This document shows positions 16,444-24,045 of a DNA stretch of 64,000 bases, in pieces (position 1 is the stretch's first letter; every line of letters starts with the position of its first letter). Under the pieces are notes generated by a model. The model was not told the DNA's origin. It made no database searches and saw nothing but the letters and a program-made list of their open reading frames with translations. The translations under genes were made by a program, and so were the position numbers. The DNA lies in NCBI RefSeq assembly GCF_004361915.1, contig NZ_SNWP01000010.1:1576050-1640049 (forward strand), in the 5' to 3' direction. The DNA comes from Sediminibacterium goheungense (GTDB taxonomy: Bacteria; Bacteroidota; Bacteroidia; Chitinophagales; Chitinophagaceae).

Positions 16444-17187
16444 ATGTACATCGATCTGAACTGCGATATGGGTGAGGGCATGAGTAATGATGCTGCTTTG
16501 ATGCCGCTTATCAGCAGCGCCAATATTGCCTGTGGCTTTCATGCAGGCGATGAAGATACCATGCGTCGTACGATTGAGCTGGCTTTGCAACACAATGTGT
16601 CCATAGGTGCTCATCCTGGTTTCCCGGACCGTGAAAACTTTGGCAGAACAGAAACGGATTTCCCTGAGGAAGATATTATTTCCATCGTTTCTGAACAGGT
16701 ATATCAATTACTGGATCTTGTTTTTGCCATGGGAGGAAAATTAAAACATGTAAAACCACATGGTGCCTTGTACAATATGTCGGCAAGAAATTATTCACTC
16801 GCAGCTGCCATTGCCAATGCAGTTTATGAAATAGATGATCAACTGGTTTTATTCGGACTCAGTGGCAGTGCCAGCATACAGGCAGCAAAAGATATTGGCT
16901 TAAAGGTAGCCAATGAGGTATTTGCGGACAGAACCTATCAGGATGATGGATCACTCACACCCCGCAAACAATCCAATGCGCTAATTACAAATAATACTGA
17001 ATCGGAAAAACAGGTTCTACAAATGATCCTTAAAAAAGAAGTGACCAGTATCAACAGAAAACCTGTACCCATTCAGGCCGATACCATCTGCATTCATGGT
17101 GATGGTGAACAGGCTGTATCTTTTGCACAACAAATTAAACGCCTGTTGCATGAAAATCAGATAGATTTACGATCTTTTCATCCTTGA
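16444..17187 (+). CDS. pxpA: 5-oxoprolinase subunit A (LamB/YcsF family)
   Basis: 247 residues. The start MYIDLNCDMGEG is the canonical N-terminus of the YcsF family, followed by NIACGFHAGDEDTM, IGAHPGFPDRENFGR and KHVKPHGALYN, which carry the conserved Asp/His residues of the NodB-like barrel, and ICIHGDGEQAV near the C-terminus. PxpA is the catalytic partner in 5-oxoproline cleavage. The operon is interrupted before this gene only by the inverted repeat. Its stop codon overlaps the TTG start of the transporter gene. Confidence 0.94.
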   Translation: MYIDLNCDMGEGMSNDAALMPLISSANIACGFHAGDEDTMRRTIELALQHNVSIGAHPGFPDRENFGRTETDFPEEDIISIVSEQVYQLLDLVFAMGGKLKHVKPHGALYNMSARNYSLAAAIANAVYEIDDQLVLFGLSGSASIQAAKDIGLKVANEVFADRTYQDDGSLTPRKQSNALITNNTESEKQVLQMILKKEVTSINRKPVPIQADTICIHGDGEQAVSFAQQIKRLLHENQIDLRSFHP

Positions 17188-18359
17188 AAATATTGCAGAA
17201 AAATACCGCAATTACCGGTGCCGCATTTCTGATGGCGACATCTGCCATTGGTCCTGGTTTTCTTACACAGACAACTGTTTTTACCCAGAAACTCTTGGCC
17301 AGTTTTGGCTTTGTGATTCTGGTTTCTATTTTGCTCGATATTATTGCACAGGTAAATATCTGGCGTATATTATCTGCAACAGGTAAACGTGCACAGGATA
17401 TTGCGAATGACATGTTACCGGGTTTAGGGTATATACTTTCTATACTCATTCTTGCCGGAGGCATTGCTTTTAATATTGGTAATATCGGCGGCTGTGGTCT
17501 GGGTATTGAAGTATTAAGTGGCTTACCCAATGTATACGGTGCTGCCATCAGTTGTGGTATTGCCCTCTTTATTTTCTGGATGAAAGAGGCCGGCAGTATC
17601 ATGGATCATTTTACAAAATTGCTGGGTGTAGTCATGGTATTACTGACTATTTATGTAGCTATCAGCTCACACCCTCCCGTACTCCAGGCGGTTCATCGCA
17701 GTTTTATTCCTGAAACCCTCGATGCCAAAGCCATAGTAACACTGGTAGGTGGTACAGTAGGTGGATATATTTGTTTTGCTGGCGGACATCGTTTGCTGGA
17801 TGCCGGCTTTAGCGGTACCCAAGCCCTTCCCGCTGTTACCAGAAGTGCTGTTACGGGTATCTGTGTTACCGCAATCATGCGTATTGTTTTATTTCTGGCG
17901 GTACTGGGTGTAGTGAGTGCAGGTAATATACTGGATGGCACTAATCCACCGGCTTCTGTTTTTAAAATTGCGGCCGGCGAAATCGGCTATCGTTTTTTTG
18001 GTGTAGTCATGTGGTGTGCAGCTATCACATCCGTTGTGGGGGCTGCTTATACTTCGGTTTCTTTCCTAAGAACCTTCCATCCCTGGATCGAAAAAAATTA
18101 TCGATGGCTCATTACCGCTTTTATTCTTTTGTCGGGATGCCTGTATATCCTGATCGGTAATCCTGTAAAAATTCTGGTTACAGTGGGCGCCTTAAACGGA
18201 TTGATTTTACCTGTTGCCCTTGCCGTTATGTTACTGGTCATCGGAAAGAAAAAAATAAAGGGTTATCAACATCCTTTATGGTTAACAGTTAGTGGCTGGC
18301 TGGTAGTATCAGCCATGGGTTATATGAGTTATCTTACAATCAAGGGCTGGCTGGCCTGA
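17184..18359 (+). CDS. NRAMP-fold transporter without metal-binding motifs (YcsG-like)
   Basis: 391 residues, about eleven membrane helices, LeuT/NRAMP fold. It starts at TTG (17184) overlapping the pxpA stop as TTGA; the first internal ATG would remove part of helix 1. The canonical helix-1 DPGN of metal-transporting NRAMPs reads GPGF here (SAIGPGFLTQT), and the helix-6 MPH motif is absent (GGTVGGYICFAGGHRLLDAG). It is therefore unlikely to carry Mn or Fe. B. subtilis has the same neighbours (ycsF-ycsG-kipI-kipA), so uptake of 5-oxoproline or another organic substrate is a reasonable inference. The 3' end overlaps mnmH by 31 bases. Confidence 0.88.
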   Translation: MKILQKNTAITGAAFLMATSAIGPGFLTQTTVFTQKLLASFGFVILVSILLDIIAQVNIWRILSATGKRAQDIANDMLPGLGYILSILILAGGIAFNIGNIGGCGLGIEVLSGLPNVYGAAISCGIALFIFWMKEAGSIMDHFTKLLGVVMVLLTIYVAISSHPPVLQAVHRSFIPETLDAKAIVTLVGGTVGGYICFAGGHRLLDAGFSGTQALPAVTRSAVTGICVTAIMRIVLFLAVLGVVSAGNILDGTNPPASVFKIAAGEIGYRFFGVVMWCAAITSVVGAAYTSVSFLRTFHPWIEKNYRWLITAFILLSGCLYILIGNPVKILVTVGALNGLILPVALAVMLLVIGKKKIKGYQHPLWLTVSGWLVVSAMGYMSYLTIKGWLA

Positions 18360-19432
18360 TGACGGTAGGCTTTCTTAATTTCTTCTGCATTAGACGCAGG
18401 ATTTACTTCTTTCAGTTCAATCTTATGTATCAATATCTCAACATTCTCACGTTGGTTATGCATGCTCTTATTATAAAAACGATCGTAATACTTTAGCAGA
18501 ATGGCAAATGCACCCCTGATATCATTTTCCAATAAGCAGTTCACAGCTGTTTTGGTTTCCAATCCCCCCAACCGTTTCTGAATACGGATGGTAGCATTTA
18601 TCAGTTTTTCTTTTTCAAACCTGCCATACTGTTCAGTGATATAATCAAGTCTTGATTCAAAAGAAATATCCATGAAATAGACCCGCCTTGTTCGCAGAAA
18701 GGAAAAAAACTTCATCGGAATATTGACTTCGCCAATACGCTGACTTTCATCTTCTGTCCAGATATGTGTGGCCCCATGCAAAGCAGTTAATTCATACAAA
18801 CGCTTTGCCAGCAGGTTTTCAAACATTTCCTGTTTGGGCTGTGGCGGCTGGCCAAGATTCCCGAAGGCAGAACCTTTATGACAGGCAATACCTTCCAGAT
18901 CAAGCACCGCCTCTTTCATATTATGTAGTTTGTGCAGGGTTTCTGTTTTGCCACTACCGGTATAGCCACCAATGATAGATATTGGATATTCTTTTTCAAA
19001 TTGTTTCAACGCCCAGTTTCTGTAAGCCTTATAACCTCCTACGATTGTATACACTTTAAACCCATACAGATCAAGTAGCCAGGCAACACCTGCACTTCTC
19101 ATACCCCCACGCCAGCAATAGACGTATACCTTTTTCTCTGTTTCCTGTTTTTTTTCTTTTGCAAGGTATTGTTCAACAAGTTCCTCCACTTCCTCCACCA
19201 TCTTCACCATCTTCGGCCCAAAATATTCCAGTCCGATTTTTATGGCTCGCTGTTTACTCTCCTGTTTATAGGCAGTTCCTACTACTTTTCTTTCTTCGTT
19301 TGTAAACAATGGTAAGTTATGGGCCGATGGTATATGCGCGTGTTCATATTCAGCCGGGCTTCTTACATCAAAGACGGGCTGACCTTGCGATTGTGTAATA
19401 AAATCTTCTATGAGGAGCCGGGTTATGGGCAT
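18329..19432 (-). CDS. mnmH: tRNA 2-selenouridine/geranyl-2-thiouridine synthase
   Basis: 367 residues. N-terminal rhodanese domain with DVRSPAEYEHAHIPSAHN and the active-site loop CWRGGMRSAG (Cys106), then a P-loop domain (GGYTGSGKTET, about 155-165) with the LEGIACHKGSAFG segment characteristic of MnmH/SelU. The enzyme modifies the wobble 2-thiouridine of some tRNAs, through a geranylated intermediate to selenouridine. It works on tRNA and does not itself need selenocysteine. Its 3' end overlaps the convergent transporter gene by 31 bases. The gene start is 39 bases from the divergent SixA-like gene. Confidence 0.94.
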   Translation of the reverse strand: MPITRLLIEDFITQSQGQPVFDVRSPAEYEHAHIPSAHNLPLFTNEERKVVGTAYKQESKQRAIKIGLEYFGPKMVKMVEEVEELVEQYLAKEKKQETEKKVYVYCWRGGMRSAGVAWLLDLYGFKVYTIVGGYKAYRNWALKQFEKEYPISIIGGYTGSGKTETLHKLHNMKEAVLDLEGIACHKGSAFGNLGQPPQPKQEMFENLLAKRLYELTALHGATHIWTEDESQRIGEVNIPMKFFSFLRTRRVYFMDISFESRLDYITEQYGRFEKEKLINATIRIQKRLGGLETKTAVNCLLENDIRGAFAILLKYYDRFYNKSMHNQRENVEILIHKIELKEVNPASNAEEIKKAYRHQASQPLIVR

Positions 19433-19471
19433 AGATGCAAAGTAAACAGACTTTATTGTAACTTTTCAGCC

Positions 19472-19966
19472 ATGAAGGAACTTTTGATCATACGACATGC
19501 AAAAAGCAGCTGGGCGAATGCTTTTAGTGGCGATTTTGATAGAACCCTCAACGATCGTGGCCACCGGGATGCACCCCGTATGGCTGAAAAAATAAAAGGA
19601 AGGGGTGTGGCTATTCAGGCTTTTCTGTCCAGCACCGCCAACCGGGCTTTGACCACTGCTGTTTATTTTGCAGAAGCCTATGGTAAAACAAAAAAAGACA
19701 TCCTTCTGTTTCCCGAGCTTTACCATGCGCCGGAAAATATTTTTTATGATGTGATTGAAAAAATTCCAGCCAACATATATACTGCGGCCATTTTCTCACA
19801 TAATCCAGGTATTACAGATTTTGTAAATGGTTTAACTGAAACCCGGATCGATGACATGCCTACCTGCGGCATTTTTGCCATACAGATAGATAGCGATCAT
19901 TGGAACAATTTCAGTAGCCTAAAGAAAAGTTTCTGGTTTTTTGAATACCCCAAGCTGGATGTATGA
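19472..19966 (+). CDS. SixA-like histidine phosphatase
   Basis: 164 residues from the ATG at 19472. The RHAKSSW motif (His9 is the phospho-acceptor), a DRTLNDRGHRDAPRMAEKI segment, SSTANRALTTA and the second active-site histidine in IFSHNPGITDFVN define the short branch of the histidine phosphatase superfamily related to SixA, which removes phosphate from phosphohistidine proteins. The in vivo substrate is unknown. The TGA stop is part of the first bases of the inverted repeat that follows. Confidence 0.9.
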   Translation: MKELLIIRHAKSSWANAFSGDFDRTLNDRGHRDAPRMAEKIKGRGVAIQAFLSSTANRALTTAVYFAEAYGKTKKDILLFPELYHAPENIFYDVIEKIPANIYTAAIFSHNPGITDFVNGLTETRIDDMPTCGIFAIQIDSDHWNNFSSLKKSFWFFEYPKLDV

Positions 19967-20035
19967 TATCAGATCGCAGATGTCAGATGTAGAAAGGTAT
20001 ACACATTAAAAATCTGACATCTGCGATCTGATATC
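19965..20035. repeat. 24-bp inverted repeat, CAGATAT/CAGATCG family, copy 2
   Basis: Arms 19965-19988 and 20012-20035 are perfectly complementary, loop 23 bases; same 7-base units as at 16359. It fills the space between the SixA-like gene and the convergent EamA permease gene. Confidence 0.95.
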
Positions 20036-20041
20036 CTACAT

Positions 20042-20923
20042 TTATTTCCTTCTATTCACCACAAACACTCCTGCAAAAATACAGAGTGCTGCGAGGGCTT
20101 TGGTAAGGGTGAAATGTTCGCCCATAAATAACATGGCAATAATGGCAGCAAATACCGGTTGCGTGTAAATATAGGAACCCGTTGCGGATGAGCTGAGTAC
20201 TGAAAGTCCGTAAACATTCAACAGATACGCAATAAAAGTGAGGAACAGGGCTACAAAAGAAAGTGCTACCCATTGCGCCGGTCCGAATGCTCCCCAGTTG
20301 GTATCAATAAACTGTTCTATGCCAAAAGGCAGAATCATGAAAGTACCGAAAGTGAATACCCATCGTAAAACATGAATGGGTTTATATCGTTCCATCAATG
20401 GTCGTACCATCACTAAATAGAATGCATAAGAAACCGCATTGATAATGATCATCAGATCGCCCAGTAATACATCTTTTCCGTTTTGCTGTATGTCTTTTGA
20501 TAAAATCAGCATGGCAGCACCGCCAATACCCAGGGCAAGACCCAGCAGTTTCTGCAGGGTTAATTTTTCGCGTAACAGCCATGCAGCAATAATGGTAATG
20601 AAAATTGGTGTACCCAACGATAACAGTGAACTGTGTATGGCAGTAGTAAGCGATAAGCCCTTAATGAAAAATAATTGATTGATAGCAACCCCCGTTATGG
20701 CACATAATAAAAAACGTGGGATATCTTTTTTTTCAATCCCCGCTTTGGCAGGCTTCATTAAAAAAACCAGCCAGAACAATACCAGACTCGACAATACACG
20801 TACTACATTCAGTGCAAAGGGAGCAATGTATTGGGGGGTTATGGTTTTAACCACTGCATAACCCGATCCGAAAATGAGGTTGGCACCTAATACAGCGAGA
20901 TGGGCTTTTGTGTTTTTAGTCAT
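20042..20923 (-). CDS. EamA/DMT-family permease
   Basis: 293 residues, ten predicted membrane helices in two repeated EamA halves (first half with GANLIFGSGYAVVKTITP and AINQLFFIKGLSLTTAIHSSLLSLGTPIF; second half with LLGDLMIIINAVSYAFYLVM and YIYTQPVFAAIIAMLFMGEHFTLTKALA). Members export or import small metabolites across the inner membrane; the substrate is not predictable. Start placed at MTKNTKAH; a Met three codons upstream is possible. Single gene. Confidence 0.9.
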   Translation of the reverse strand: MTKNTKAHLAVLGANLIFGSGYAVVKTITPQYIAPFALNVVRVLSSLVLFWLVFLMKPAKAGIEKKDIPRFLLCAITGVAINQLFFIKGLSLTTAIHSSLLSLGTPIFITIIAAWLLREKLTLQKLLGLALGIGGAAMLILSKDIQQNGKDVLLGDLMIIINAVSYAFYLVMVRPLMERYKPIHVLRWVFTFGTFMILPFGIEQFIDTNWGAFGPAQWVALSFVALFLTFIAYLLNVYGLSVLSSSATGSYIYTQPVFAAIIAMLFMGEHFTLTKALAALCIFAGVFVVNRRK

Positions 20924-20946
20924 ACAAAGCACAAAAATAGATTTTT

Positions 20947-22062
20947 CTACCCACCCCGTTTTTTCGAATTGCGATGATTTGAAATGGCTGCTATCAGCGT
21001 TTTAATTTTCGCGACATTAAATACGGTCAGCTCCGGAAAGCGATAGCTATGCAGGCGGCTTTGCTCAATAGCACTTGACAGGTTAAACAATTCCTGCTTC
21101 ATCCGTATCGCATAATTTTTATCCTGTAGCCTATCTGCCAGGTATTCCTGTTCTGTTTGTCCTGGTGTTGGTACCAACACTGTTTTAACTTTTAACTGCA
21201 TGAGTTCCATGAGGCTGGTATAACCACTTCTTACAATCACCAGTTCTGACTGCAGTAGCATTTCTTCCAATGCCCCCGTTTCGAGGTGGTTATAGTGGCG
21301 TAAAAAAGAGGGTAGTTCCTTTCCGGCCGCTTCGGCAGGTAATCCGCGTACCAGTGTAAGTGGCTGTGCAGATTGTATTGCCTGTTCTATCAGTTTCTCT
21401 TCCAAAAGGGTTCGCTGTGGTTCCGGACCAGAGAGTAAGACGGTAATGCCTTTTTTTTCACCGCTTTGTTTTCCCGTAAAACGGGTAAGCAAGCCAAGGT
21501 ATTCAACGGGTATCCGCGGTTTTGAAGAGGGATGCGATAAAGCGCCGGCGAGTCCGCCGTCAGCTTCCATATCGGGTACCCAACACTGGGTAAAACGGTT
21601 GATATAGCGATAATTGATACGCTGAATCAGCTGTTCCAGCCATCTATAGGGTGCTTTGATGGTAAGCTGGTGGGTAATAAATACACAGGGTATTTTGTTG
21701 GTCCATAAGCCATACCGGTTATCAGAAATCACCAGATCGATATTGTGCTGTTCAATTGCCTGCTCCAGCCAGCGGTGTTCCCATTGAACAATATGTAGTA
21801 AAGCAGGTAATTGCTGTATAATTTTAAACGGCAGCCAACCTCCGGAGCGACTATAACGTATCTGGTATCCGGGGAGCTTTAGGAAAGGGTGTTGAGGAAA
21901 CTCTTTACTGAGTAGTTTTTCCTGTGGTCCATCAGTAGCAATAATTACCCGGTAACCAGTAGAGGTAAGGGCATGAATGAGTGGTATACAACGGGTTGCA
22001 TGACCGAGGCCCCAGTCGAGGGGTGCTACTAAAACGGTTTGTATGTTAAAATCGGTCGACAA
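20947..22062 (-). CDS. GT28/MurG-like glycosyltransferase
   Basis: 371 residues. N-terminal VLVAPLDWGLGHATRCIPLIHAL has the glycine-rich acceptor-binding loop of GT-B enzymes with a GHATR motif, and the C-terminal half has LLSGPEPQRTLLEEKL, VIVRSGYTSLMELMQLKVKTVLVPTPGQTEQEYLA, the donor-binding block of GT28 (MurG/UDP-glycosyltransferase) proteins. It should transfer a sugar from a nucleotide donor to a lipid or polysaccharide acceptor on the cytoplasmic face. It lies immediately upstream of the EamA gene on the same strand. Confidence 0.87.
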   Translation of the reverse strand: MSTDFNIQTVLVAPLDWGLGHATRCIPLIHALTSTGYRVIIATDGPQEKLLSKEFPQHPFLKLPGYQIRYSRSGGWLPFKIIQQLPALLHIVQWEHRWLEQAIEQHNIDLVISDNRYGLWTNKIPCVFITHQLTIKAPYRWLEQLIQRINYRYINRFTQCWVPDMEADGGLAGALSHPSSKPRIPVEYLGLLTRFTGKQSGEKKGITVLLSGPEPQRTLLEEKLIEQAIQSAQPLTLVRGLPAEAAGKELPSFLRHYNHLETGALEEMLLQSELVIVRSGYTSLMELMQLKVKTVLVPTPGQTEQEYLADRLQDKNYAIRMKQELFNLSSAIEQSRLHSYRFPELTVFNVAKIKTLIAAISNHRNSKKRGG

Positions 22063-22114
22063 AAGGAAGCGGGTTCTTATTTTCTGAACGAAAGATGTAC
22101 TTTAGAACATCAAT

Positions 22115-22243
22115 ATGAAACGGAAAATAAACCAAATAATCGTTTTACTGTTAGTTATTGCATTAGTGGGCAGCTCATGCGGTATTTTCCAGAAAGGAAG
22201 AAACGGTAAAGGCGGATGTAACTGCCCCAATAATGTTCGTTAA
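22115..22243 (+). CDS. Small Cys-rich lipoprotein (42 aa)
   Basis: ATG-led frame of 42 codons: a hydrophobic signal IIVLLLVIALVGSSC with lipidation Cys22, then a short basic and Cys-rich tail (GIFQKGRNGKGGCNCPNN). It is divergent from the glycosyltransferase gene (52 bases) and 12 bases upstream of the next small gene, forming a two-gene unit. The lipobox and C-x-C tail make a chance frame unlikely. Function unknown; a surface metal or redox role would be guesswork. Confidence 0.65.
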   Translation: MKRKINQIIVLLLVIALVGSSCGIFQKGRNGKGGCNCPNNVR

Positions 22244-22255
22244 AGCACTGTTGGT

Positions 22256-22504
22256 ATGAAAGATATGAACCGGGATCTCTGGCTGCTTTGCAAACAAGAC
22301 TATATGACCCAGTCTGAACTGGATCGTCAGGTAAACCTGTTAAATACCCTATTATACCATACGGAGAGCTGGCCTAATTTCTGCCAGGCTCATGAAATTC
22401 TGGATATCAACCGACGTAAAATTATCCGCAAACCCCATTTAATGCAAGGCATTTTGAAAGAACGTGAGATGAAGGCGTTTGTGTTTGTGAATAATCTGAA
22501 TTGA
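22256..22504 (+). CDS. Small cytoplasmic protein of unknown function
   Basis: 82 residues, no signal peptide, helix-rich (MTQSELDRQVNLLNTLLYH) with a basic segment NRRKIIRKPHL. Not recognised. It starts 12 bases after the small lipoprotein stop, so co-expression is likely. The alternative start at the second Met (codon 4) is possible. A perfect inverted repeat begins six bases after its stop. Confidence 0.6.
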   Translation: MKDMNRDLWLLCKQDYMTQSELDRQVNLLNTLLYHTESWPNFCQAHEILDINRRKIIRKPHLMQGILKEREMKAFVFVNNLN

Positions 22505-22510
22505 TGATAT

Positions 22511-22561
22511 AAGCTTCAAGCCGCAAGCTACAAGATAGATTTTTCTTGCGGCTTGAAGCTT
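22511..22561. repeat. 17-bp inverted repeat, AGCTTCA/AGCCGCA family
   Basis: Arms AAGCTTCAAGCCGCAAG (22511-22527) and its complement (22545-22561), perfect, 17-base loop ending in TTTTT. The arm consists of 7-base units AGCTTCA AGCCGCA AGCTACA. It separates two convergent genes and could also terminate transcription. Confidence 0.92.
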
Positions 22562-22567
22562 GTAACT

Positions 22568-23833
22568 CTATTTAAGTCTTTCTAATGCCGCTTCGAGTTT
22601 TCCTAACATTTCAGCTATTTCTTCTTTTTTGCAGGTGCCCACGCTTAGGCGGTACCATGGATTATTGGCACCTGCACCAAAGGCAGAAAAGGGAACCACG
22701 GCAAGTTTTGCTTCTGCCAATATATAAGAAGTTACATCTGATTGTGTGGCAAGTAAGGTTCCTTCAGCAGTTGTTTTACCGCTGAGATCAAGTTTAATCG
22801 TTAGATAGATAGCCGCCTGCGGAGCAATTGCATCTACGCTATAACCCTTTTGTTGTAAGGATTTCAGGCCATCATGTATATTTCTTAACCTGAGTTCAAT
22901 TTCTGCTTTGAACTGTTGCAGGTATCGCTGAATATTTTCTTTCTGTAATAAATATTTTGCCACCGCTTTCTGTTCAGCCATGGGCGCCCAGGCACCTACA
23001 TGGCTCAGTATCGCTTTCATTTTGGCAATTACAGTTGCCGGACCCAATGCCCAACCCACACGAACACCTGTTGCTGCAAATACCTTGGAAATACCATCAA
23101 TAAAAATGGTGTATTCCTTCATAGCTGGTCGTAAACTGAGGGGATTATAATGCACTGTATCACCAAATGTAAGTGTCCAGTACATCTGGTCGAACATGAG
23201 GTAACATTTTTTTTCTCCGGTTCCTCTGCTGGCATTCTCTTCCAGTATAAGATCGCAGATTGCTTCCATGCTTTCTTTTTTCAGCGTAGTACCGGTAGGG
23301 TTTTGCGGAGTGCAGATGCAGATCAGTGTAGCACCCTTGATATGTTTACGCACATCTTCCACCGTTGGCATAAAATCGTTTTCGGGTGAACACTGAATTA
23401 CGCAATGTTCAGCATCCGTAAGATGTGTATAGTGATTATTGTTCCAGGAAGGTACACCATAGATAACTTTATCACCTTTGTCTACAATGGCTTTGAAGAG
23501 CGTATAAATCAGTGGACGTCCGCCAGAAGCTATTTGTATTTCTGTGGTATCGAAATCAAGTCCTTCCCATTCTTTAATAAAAGTTGCTACTGATTTGCGG
23601 AGATCGAGTACCCCTTCAGCAGCTGGATAACTGGTATTACGGTTTCGATACGATTCAATAATCAGTTCTTCCAGTTCTGCAGGAATGGGAAATACAGCCG
23701 GATCAAAATCGCCGATGGTGAGATTATAAATCTTCTCGCCATTGCGTATTCTTTCGCTGATAGCATTGCCTAATTTTACGATTTCACTACCGGAAAGGGT
23801 TTCCGCCAAATGACTCAGTTTCGGTGCACTCAT
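22568..23833 (-). CDS. Class I/II PLP aminotransferase (aspartate type)
   Basis: 421 residues from the ATG at 23833; the open frame extends 29 codons upstream but without similarity. Fold-type I aminotransferase: SGGRPLIYTLFKAIVDKGD (PLP phosphate-binding area), CTPQNPTGTTL, DQMYWTLTF, and the PLP lysine in DGISKVFAATGVRVGWALG (Lys250 counted from the chosen start), followed by the conserved Arg near NPWYRLSVGTC. Substrate is likely aspartate or an aromatic amino acid with 2-oxoglutarate; it cannot be fixed from sequence. Confidence 0.92.
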   Translation of the reverse strand: MSAPKLSHLAETLSGSEIVKLGNAISERIRNGEKIYNLTIGDFDPAVFPIPAELEELIIESYRNRNTSYPAAEGVLDLRKSVATFIKEWEGLDFDTTEIQIASGGRPLIYTLFKAIVDKGDKVIYGVPSWNNNHYTHLTDAEHCVIQCSPENDFMPTVEDVRKHIKGATLICICTPQNPTGTTLKKESMEAICDLILEENASRGTGEKKCYLMFDQMYWTLTFGDTVHYNPLSLRPAMKEYTIFIDGISKVFAATGVRVGWALGPATVIAKMKAILSHVGAWAPMAEQKAVAKYLLQKENIQRYLQQFKAEIELRLRNIHDGLKSLQQKGYSVDAIAPQAAIYLTIKLDLSGKTTAEGTLLATQSDVTSYILAEAKLAVVPFSAFGAGANNPWYRLSVGTCKKEEIAEMLGKLEAALERLK

Positions 23834-23906
23834 AATTGAAATATTTAATCCGGCCGCAAAATTAGGTTTTTCCGATGGGTTAGCCGTAGGAGAATTGTAA
23901 AAGAAA

Positions 23907-23954
23907 AGCCACAGATTCACAGTTTATATTGTTGTAATCTGTGAATCTGTGGCT
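23907..23954. repeat. 16-bp inverted repeat, AATCTGTG 8-base units
   Basis: AGCCACAGATTCACAG (23907-23922) and its exact complement (23939-23954). Arms are built of the 8-base unit AATCTGTG. Located upstream of the aminotransferase start. Confidence 0.9.
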
Positions 23955-23998
23955 AAAGGATCACCATATGTTCTTATGGTTACCTGAATATTACTAAA

Positions 23999-24026
23999 AA
24001 AGGGCTGCAAAAAATTGCAGCCCTTT
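23999..24026 (-). terminator. Intrinsic terminator of the VPS10-like gene
   Basis: Perfect 12-bp stem AAAGGGCTGCAA/TTGCAGCCCTTT with a 4-base loop, followed on the minus strand by a U run. It lies 20 bases after the stop codon. Confidence 0.85.
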
Positions 24027-24045
24027 AATCAGTCAGCTATAAAAA

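Noticed and set aside
18329..19432. Selenocysteine use suggested by the selenouridine synthase gene
   Set aside because: MnmH acts on tRNA; no in-frame UGA or SECIS-like element is seen in any gene here.
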